From contig NZ_JBHSMC010000005.1 in NCBI RefSeq assembly GCF_042655485.1, positions 1 through 64,000 on the forward strand: 64,000 nucleotides of DNA, read 5' to 3'. Under the pieces are notes generated by a model, which saw nothing but the letters and a program-made list of their open reading frames with translations, was not told where the DNA came from and searched no databases. Position 1 is the stretch's first letter; each line of letters starts with the position of its first letter. The position numbers and the translations under genes are program-made. Positions 58,502-64,000 of this stretch are shown piece by piece. Source of the stretch: Lederbergia graminis (GTDB taxonomy: Bacteria; Bacillota; Bacilli; Bacillales; Bacillaceae_C).

Positions 58502-59340
58502 TTATAGCCCTCACTTTTCTCCAATAAATATTTATATTGGTAGAATTTGATTGCAAAATGAGTTATTTTTCTAGTCGATTGATAATTTAGCGAAGCACCA
58601 ATCGACATCGATAGGATAGGAATATTAGAAGTCTTTAGTTTGGACATGGATGAGATGAGTGCTATTTTTAATACCTCTTTTAATGGCTCATCTATCCATG
58701 TTTGATCTGTAATTCGGTCGTGTCCATCAAAGTAAAATTGTGTATCTTCCTTTTGTAAGTCCTGCATTAAATCTTCCCAGCCAAATAATTTCATTCGATT
58801 TGGCATCATGGCTACATTTAATACTTTTATTGTTTCCAATAATGCTGCAGGAGATTGGACATTATTACCGAAAGACATCGCAATAAGCTGAACAGCTCGC
58901 AAATTAATAACTATCGACGCTAAAAAATCACTCATCAAGAATACTGCTTTACCAGTACCAGTCATTCCACCTTGTATAAAGGAATAAATCCGATGTCGTG
59001 ACGCCTGTTGTTCAGCAAGAAATGTCAATTGACCAACTGGCATTTTTTTTATATCTGCAAACGACTGTACTTGTTCATCAATCGCTTTTGCTGCATCTAA
59101 AATACGAGCACTTGCATCATTTTGCATTTTCGTACCGCGGAGAAGAGAATTCAAGTGAAATAACGAACTATCAAGCTTCTCGAAAAATTGCATTTGAACG
59201 GATTCAGGAAGAAGAGAAAAAGCCTGCTCGACCCATTTATCATACAAATTCTCCCACCCTTTCGTTTCATACGAAAAAAACGATTGGCTCCATTCATGAA
59301 GTTCTTCCAAAAGTGATTCTTCCCTTTCGGTTAATTTCAC
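58498..59340 (-). CDS. EcsC-family protein
   Basis: 280 aa. Helical protein with two weak hydrophobic stretches in the middle; FIQGGMTGTGKAVFLMSDFLASIVINLRAVQLIAMSFG and VLNVAMMPNRMKLFGWEDLMQ are the EcsC-domain hallmarks. Role unknown in Bacillus (the name comes from the ecs ABC-transporter operon). Lies directly downstream of ackA with 25 bp spacing and is coupled to moaB. Confidence 0.83.
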   Translation of the reverse strand: MKLTEREESLLEELHEWSQSFFSYETKGWENLYDKWVEQAFSLLPESVQMQFFEKLDSSLFHLNSLLRGTKMQNDASARILDAAKAIDEQVQSFADIKKMPVGQLTFLAEQQASRHRIYSFIQGGMTGTGKAVFLMSDFLASIVINLRAVQLIAMSFGNNVQSPAALLETIKVLNVAMMPNRMKLFGWEDLMQDLQKEDTQFYFDGHDRITDQTWIDEPLKEVLKIALISSMSKLKTSNIPILSMSIGASLNYQSTRKITHFAIKFYQYKYLLEKSEGYK

Positions 59341-59365
59341 TTTATCCCACCCCTTTTATATAGGA

Positions 59366-60559
59366 TTACTGGCTACTACCAAGTCTCACTACATCACGAG
59401 CAATCATGATTTCTTCATCTGTCGGAATAACGATAACCTTAACTGGTGAATGAGGATAGTTAACAAATACTTCTTCTCCTCTTATTTGATTCAAATTAGG
59501 ATCCCAATATACTCCCATAAACTCTAAACCATGTAAAACTTTTGCACGAATGGATGCGCTGTTCTCACCGATACCAGCAGTAAAGATAATGGCATCAACA
59601 CCTGACATACGAGCAGCATAGGAACCTAGATATTTATGGATTCGGTCCGCGAAGATATCTAGTGCAAGCTCTGCACGATGATCGCCTTTATTTGCTTGTA
59701 ACTCAATGTCACGTAAATCACTAGAAAATCCAGAAACACCTAATAAACCTGATTTCTTATTTAATACTTCTAAAACTTCGTCTGCTGTTTTACCTGTTTT
59801 CTCCATTAAGAATGGGATTAAAGCAGGGTCAATATTTCCAGATCTTGTTCCCATAGTTACACCAGCAAGAGGTGTAAAGCCCATAGATGTATCAATTGAT
59901 TTTCCGCCTTTAATCGCCGCAATACTCGCACCATTACCTAGATGACATGAGATTAAACGTAATTGTGATAAAGGTCTTTCTAATAATTCTGCTGCTCTTT
60001 CTGATACATATTTATGAGAAGTACCATGGAAACCATACTTACGAATGCCATACTCTTTATAGTATTCATAAGGAAGACTGTATAGATATGAGTTTTCAGG
60101 CATTGTTTGGTGAAATGCAGTATCGAATACCGCTACATGTGGTACATTAGGCAACGCTTTGTGAAACTCTCTAATACCTGTAACATTGGCAGGATTATGC
60201 AATGGAGCAAGTTCAGATAGTTGATCAATTTGAGCTAGAATTTCACTGTTAATTAATACAGAATCGTTAAATAATTCTCCACCATGGACGACACGATGGC
60301 CCACACCTTGAATTTCATTTAAGTTAGCAATAACACCTAGTGATGTTAAGCGATCTAATAAAATAGAAACTGCTACTTCATGATTAGGAATATCTAAAAC
60401 TTCTTTATGACGATCTGTACCAATATTCATTGAAAATACAGACTCATTTAAGCCAATTCGTTCAATTAAGCCTTTTGTAATAACTTTTTCCTCAGGCATT
60501 TCAAAGAGCTGAAATTTTAATGAAGAACTACCTGCGTTAACTGAGAAGATTTTTGCCAT
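59366..60559 (-). CDS. ackA: Acetate kinase
   Basis: 397 aa. Acetyl phosphate plus ADP to acetate plus ATP. ASKHA fold: FSVNAGSSSLKFQLFEM, GHRVVHGGELFNDSV, FDTAFHQTMPENSYLYSLPYEYYKEY, RKYGFHGTSHKYVS, CHLGNGASIAAIKGGKSIDTS, FTAGIGENSASIR. Start behind AAAGGATGATAATGAA. Overflow metabolism; in B. subtilis it is activated by CcpA. Confidence 0.98.
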   Translation of the reverse strand: MAKIFSVNAGSSSLKFQLFEMPEEKVITKGLIERIGLNESVFSMNIGTDRHKEVLDIPNHEVAVSILLDRLTSLGVIANLNEIQGVGHRVVHGGELFNDSVLINSEILAQIDQLSELAPLHNPANVTGIREFHKALPNVPHVAVFDTAFHQTMPENSYLYSLPYEYYKEYGIRKYGFHGTSHKYVSERAAELLERPLSQLRLISCHLGNGASIAAIKGGKSIDTSMGFTPLAGVTMGTRSGNIDPALIPFLMEKTGKTADEVLEVLNKKSGLLGVSGFSSDLRDIELQANKGDHRAELALDIFADRIHKYLGSYAARMSGVDAIIFTAGIGENSASIRAKVLHGLEFMGVYWDPNLNQIRGEEVFVNYPHSPVKVIVIPTDEEIMIARDVVRLGSSQ

Positions 60560-60589
60560 TTCATTATCATCCTTTAATTCATTAATGTT

Positions 60590-61579
60590 TTACTTATTCT
60601 CCATAAACCATTTCTCAATGCCAGCCATCATTTTATCCATTGCTACTTTATTCGTAAGTTTTGGTACGGAAGCAAGTAAAACTTCTTTTGGTGGCTCAAG
60701 TCCTGGTTTTTGCTTTTGAAGAATAAGGATACTCTTAGCTGCATTTTGATTTTTAAATATGGTAAGTGGTAATTGCAATATACCTTGAATGTACACAGTA
60801 TCTTTCAAGTACTCATGCAATTTCGGAGCTTCTTCTGATTCAAAAAGTCCGTTTGGAATTAAGAAGAATAAATATCCTCCTTCTTTCGAATGCTTAATGC
60901 TTTGCTCGATAAATAAATGATGGGCATAAGCATGTCCATTTGTGCGATGGAGTTTATATTTAGCTGCTTGTATATCATTTGGATAGTAACCAACTGGCAG
61001 ATCAGCAACAACTAAATCAACTGGATCAATGAAGAGCGACTCAAGTGCGTCTTGGTGAAAAAATTCTGTTTGTTGTTGTAGGAGATTTGCACCAACATAA
61101 GCAAGTTTTATTAGTAGTTCATCTACCTCTACTCCAAATGCTTGAACATCCATTCTATCATTAAACGTATTAATAATAGTGGATAATAAATTACCTGTCC
61201 CTACTGCTGGATCCATGATAGTTAGACTACTTCTCTCACCTAAAAACTTACTTGTTAAATAACTAATAATGATACCGATAGAATCAGGTGTCATTTGATG
61301 GTTTGCTTGTGTATGACCCTTCATACCTTTAAGAATTGCTAATTGGTAAGACTTGCGGATGTCCTCATTAGAAAAAGACGACAAAGAGATATCTGCATAC
61401 TTTCTTTGTAGTCTTTGCTTTGCAATATCATTTAATGAGTCCTGTTGAATCTTATCATGAAACAGATTTTCTCCAGTTTCGATAAGTGCCTCCAAATATG
61501 TACATGATAATTCCTCTTGAAGTATAGAAGCAGTATCATCAAACATTTTAAATAGTATTTCCATCGGAGTAATTTTCAA
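60590..61579 (-). CDS. ytxK: Class I SAM-dependent methyltransferase YtxK
   Basis: 329 aa. N-terminal helical domain about 1-105, then a methyltransferase core with MDPAVGTGNLLSTII (SAM motif I), VDLVVADLPVGYYP (motif IV; D-L-P-V instead of the N/D-P-P-Y/F of active N6-adenine enzymes), FLIPNGLFES. Related to type I restriction M subunits but standing alone, next to ackA and tpx as in B. subtilis. The altered motif IV makes DNA methylation uncertain. Confidence 0.9.
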   Translation of the reverse strand: MKITPMEILFKMFDDTASILQEELSCTYLEALIETGENLFHDKIQQDSLNDIAKQRLQRKYADISLSSFSNEDIRKSYQLAILKGMKGHTQANHQMTPDSIGIIISYLTSKFLGERSSLTIMDPAVGTGNLLSTIINTFNDRMDVQAFGVEVDELLIKLAYVGANLLQQQTEFFHQDALESLFIDPVDLVVADLPVGYYPNDIQAAKYKLHRTNGHAYAHHLFIEQSIKHSKEGGYLFFLIPNGLFESEEAPKLHEYLKDTVYIQGILQLPLTIFKNQNAAKSILILQKQKPGLEPPKEVLLASVPKLTNKVAMDKMMAGIEKWFMENK

Positions 61580-61713
61580 TCCAAAACCTCCTATTCAACT
61601 TCTATATGTATAGTTTAGCTTGCTAACACAAAGCAAACAAGCAATATGTATGATATTAAAAGTAGTTCTATTAATACGAAAGATTTGATAATACAGATAT
61701 TTTAGCGCAAATA

Positions 61714-61760
61714 AAAAATGACTACCCAAAATGCCATACACTTTCATTGGGCAGCCATTA
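61714..61760 (-). terminator. Terminator after tpx
   Basis: Minus strand AATGGCTGCCCAA, long loop, TTGGGTAGTCATT then TTTTATT. Stem of about 12 bp with two mismatches, about 10 bases past the stop. Confidence 0.8.
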
Positions 61761-61769
61761 AAAATTTAC

Positions 61770-62267
61770 TTATTGAGCTTGTTTCGCTGCTGCTAATGCA
61801 CCATCATATTCAGGATGGTTTGTTCCTTCACTTACATATTCTGCATAAACAACATTATCATTACTATCTATAACAAATACACTACGTGCTAGCAGACGGA
61901 GTTCCTTCATGACAACACCATATGCTTCACCAAAAGATAGGTCGCGATGATCGGAGAAAATTTTAGCATCATCAAAACCATTTGCCTGTGCCCATCGTGC
62001 TTGAGCAAATGGAAGGTCAGCCGAAATAGTTAAGACTTGAACATTACCAAGATTAGCAACTTCCTCATTAAATCGCTTCGTTTGTAAAGCACAAACTCCA
62101 GTATCTACGGAAGGAACTACACTAATTAAACGAACCCCAGAATAGTCACTTAGTTTCACTTCTGATAAATCATTTGCGAGTACTGTGAAATCTGGTGCTT
62201 TGTCTCCTACTTTCACTTCATTACCAATTAACGTGATTGGATTGCCTTTAAATGTTACAGATGCCAT
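61770..62267 (-). CDS. tpx: Thiol peroxidase Tpx lacking the usual resolving Cys
   Basis: 165 aa from ATG 62267 behind AAGGAGGAATGTTTC. Atypical 2-Cys peroxiredoxin family; reduces H2O2 and lipid peroxides. Peroxidatic Cys59 is present (SVVPSVDTGVCALQTKRFN). In most Tpx proteins the resolving Cys sits in ...PFAQxRWC...; here the sequence is DLPFAQARWAQANGFDD, and no other Cys exists in the protein. It should therefore work as a 1-Cys enzyme or be reduced by an external thiol. The rest (SDHRDLSFGEAYGVVMKELRLLARSVFVID) is normal. Confidence 0.93.
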   Translation of the reverse strand: MASVTFKGNPITLIGNEVKVGDKAPDFTVLANDLSEVKLSDYSGVRLISVVPSVDTGVCALQTKRFNEEVANLGNVQVLTISADLPFAQARWAQANGFDDAKIFSDHRDLSFGEAYGVVMKELRLLARSVFVIDSNDNVVYAEYVSEGTNHPEYDGALAAAKQAQ

Positions 62268-62346
62268 GAAACATTCCTCCTTAATTTTTAGGTATGTCTC
62301 TATCATTAATCAAAAATTTCCATCTTGCAAGTAGGAAGACTTACTA

Positions 62347-64000
62347 TTACATCACTTTATATAAATAAATCTTCCAAACAGAATCTTCATGATCAAATTC
62401 TTTCTCTAACTGGAGGTTATTTTCTGCAGCATTTAAAATTGGTACACTGGAAATAATATACTCTCCACCCATTTTCTTTAACTGATCTGTATTTAAATTG
62501 AGATTTTCTACAACTTTGTCCGAGTCCTTTTTGTACTCATACTTCTTTCCTAACTCATCAACAAATATATAAACTCTCCCACCCCAATAATCATAATAAT
62601 TACGCAAGGTTTTATTCTTTTCTAATTCGGGTTCTATAATTTTCCGAAACTCATGTTTATACGTAAGTGGGTAAATATTCGCATACGTATCTAAAGTGTA
62701 AAAACCATTATATTGTGCAATATCGGGATGGATTCCTATACTAACTACACGATAATCCTCTACAGGTTTTCCAATATACTCTTTTATCTCTGTAAATTGA
62801 TCTTCTGCAAAAAATTCCTTATAACTTGGTGCGTTATGATACACAACCTGCTCGTTGTATGGCACAAGAGCTAAAAACTGAAGCCCGAGACAAATAATAG
62901 CAATCCGCTTACCCCATTTACCCCAACGCCACAACATTAGTAGCGATAATGCAAATAAGATATAAACAAAAATGACACTGAAATAATGAAAACGGGAAAA
63001 GTTGAAGGTTGTAAGTAAATTTACTTTTTCCTTCAGCGGTGTCCACGCCTCCCACCACCAAAATGCGTACCAAACAGAAACTGCAAAATTAGCAATATGA
63101 ATACCAATAAACAATTTTTCATTTTTCCATTGCTTCTTAACAATTACATAAATTAAGCAAAAAATCGCAAGTGGTAAAATGACCATTTCATGTACAGAAC
63201 GATCCTGATTGTGCGCAAAAATATAATTTTTAAAGACTAACCGGATTGTGCTTCCTAAGTCATTTCTCGAAGGATAGAATACATCACGGTTAGTTGGTTC
63301 ATGCTCTACTAGCATAGAAGCAACTAGGCGATATTCGATTAACATATAGATTACAATCATATAAAGAATGGAGAACAGGAATTTCAGGTTCCATTTCTTC
63401 TTTCTACATAAATCAATAAACCAGAAGATCCCAATTGCAGCTAGAAAATAAAAGAATCCAAATAGGAAGCTTGATATAAATGGTAAAACGGTAATAACTA
63501 GATAGTTCTTCCAAGATTTTTCACCATTACGGATATTTAAAAATGCCCATAACGCTAGTGGCATCCCTAATGTACTTAACATTGCTGATGGCCAATATGG
63601 TAGTAATGCAAACAATAATGCTACACCAATATGAATGATTGGCTTAGCATCTTTAATTACATATTTTTTAAGTAATAAATACATCCCTAAGAAAGCTAGA
63701 GCTCTTGTTATTAATTGACTCAACCCATAAGCAATCATTGGAGGGAACACCATAAATAATGCAACGATTCCATAGAACTGAGAATAAAAGGCATTTCTCG
63801 TTAATTCGCCATTTATAATTTGAGGTATTGGTGCATCGCCTGGTGCAAATAATTGTCCACTTTCTTTTAACACTTTATACCACGCAATATTAGAATCTAG
63901 ATTATCATGCACACGCATGTGAGCATCTTCACCTAAAATAAAATAAGGTGCCACCCAAACCCCTATAATTATACTTGCTATCAATAGCAAATGTTTCTTT
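62347..64000 (-). CDS. Large integral membrane protein, DUF6044-like (5' end outside window)
   Basis: At least 550 aa. The frame is open to the window edge (codons upstream of 63990 read KKH), so the true start is probably beyond position 64000. Multi-pass protein with about ten or more membrane segments from residue 1 to about 390 and an extracytoplasmic C-terminal domain. GEDAHMRVHDNLDSNIAWYK near the N-terminus and QIINGELTRNAFYSQFYGI match what I remember of YkoS-type DUF6044 proteins, which are glycosyltransferase-like (YfhO/GT-C type). Substrate unknown. Confidence 0.8.
   Translation of the reverse strand, partial: KKHLLLIASIIIGVWVAPYFILGEDAHMRVHDNLDSNIAWYKVLKESGQLFAPGDAPIPQIINGELTRNAFYSQFYGIVALFMVFPPMIAYGLSQLITRALAFLGMYLLLKKYVIKDAKPIIHIGVALLFALLPYWPSAMLSTLGMPLALWAFLNIRNGEKSWKNYLVITVLPFISSFLFGFFYFLAAIGIFWFIDLCRKKKWNLKFLFSILYMIVIYMLIEYRLVASMLVEHEPTNRDVFYPSRNDLGSTIRLVFKNYIFAHNQDRSVHEMVILPLAIFCLIYVIVKKQWKNEKLFIGIHIANFAVSVWYAFWWWEAWTPLKEKVNLLTTFNFSRFHYFSVIFVYILFALSLLMLWRWGKWGKRIAIICLGLQFLALVPYNEQVVYHNAPSYKEFFAEDQFTEIKEYIGKPVEDYRVVSIGIHPDIAQYNGFYTLDTYANIYPLTYKHEFRKIIEPELEKNKTLRNYYDYWGGRVYIFVDELGKKYEYKKDSDKVVENLNLNTDQLKKMGGEYIISSVPILNAAENNLQLEKEFDHEDSVWKIYLYKVM

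Overview
The window looks like a chromosomal segment of a low-GC, spore-forming member of the Bacillaceae, probably of the Oceanobacillus/Virgibacillus/Gracilibacillus type. This rests on gene content and order close to the Bacillus subtilis pheS-to-tpx region (pheST, rplT-rpmI-infC, thrS, dnaI-dnaB-nrdR, coaE, mutM-polA, mdh-icd-citZ, pyk-pfkA, accA-accD, dnaE, argGH, ackA, tpx), on sporulation genes (sspI, ytxC, ytaF, ytvI, ytrH, ytrI), on AGGAGG-type ribosome sites and on many TTG/GTG starts. I saw no rRNA or tRNA gene, CRISPR array, prophage or biosynthetic cluster.

Layout. 0.3-6.2 kb: a lipoprotein sugar-dehydrogenase homologue, then pheST behind a Phe T-box, and an rRNA-methyltransferase-like gene. 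6.3-10.3 kb: sspI, an M42 peptidase, a dUTPase, ysdB, a TVP38-type membrane protein and ysdA. 10.4-15.1 kb: infC-rpmI-rplT with an L20-type leader and an AUU start on infC, a YusW-like lipoprotein, and thrS behind a Thr T-box. 15.1-24.0 kb: ytxC, then replication and repair (dnaI, dnaB, nrdR, coaE, ytaF, mutM, polA). 24.2-26.1 kb: hflC/hflK. 26.1-28.5 kb: a decayed zone of repeats, an IS-end remnant, a broken gene and two minor genes. 28.5-41.6 kb: central metabolism (mdh, icd, citZ, pyk, pfkA, accA, accD, a GntR regulator, malic enzyme) with ytwI, ytvI and fxsA. 41.7-49.5 kb: dnaE, ytrH-ytrI, nrnA, ytpI, ytoI and small membrane genes. 49.5-64 kb: ytkL, an M24 peptidase, ald, uspA, argGH, a small extracytoplasmic cluster containing a frame-split gene, moaB, an EcsC-like gene, ackA, ytxK, tpx and the 3' part of a large membrane-protein gene that runs off the window.

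The coding content is conventional; the striking material is intergenic. At least seven copies of a GC-rich, hairpin-rich repeat (called family A here) lie between genes. Two of them (28.34-28.53 and 50.31-50.49 kb) are about 95% identical by eye, lie in opposite orientation, have terminal inverted repeats and are flanked by 7-8 bp direct repeats, so they look like recent MITE-type insertions; one landed exactly on the mdh stop codon, between the gene and its terminator. Other copies keep the same flanking modules but carry a different central hairpin, and two carry a second repeat (family B) inserted at the same internal site. Other points of interest are a 1-Cys thiol peroxidase, a ribosome site buried in a terminator-like hairpin, a 19-codon membrane micropeptide, an unlisted 48-aa gene, and a probable frameshift-split gene.

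Many coordinates use an internal ATG, GTG, TTG or ATT start chosen from the ribosome site and remembered homologues rather than the longest open frame. All family assignments come from reading motifs by eye; no database search was run.
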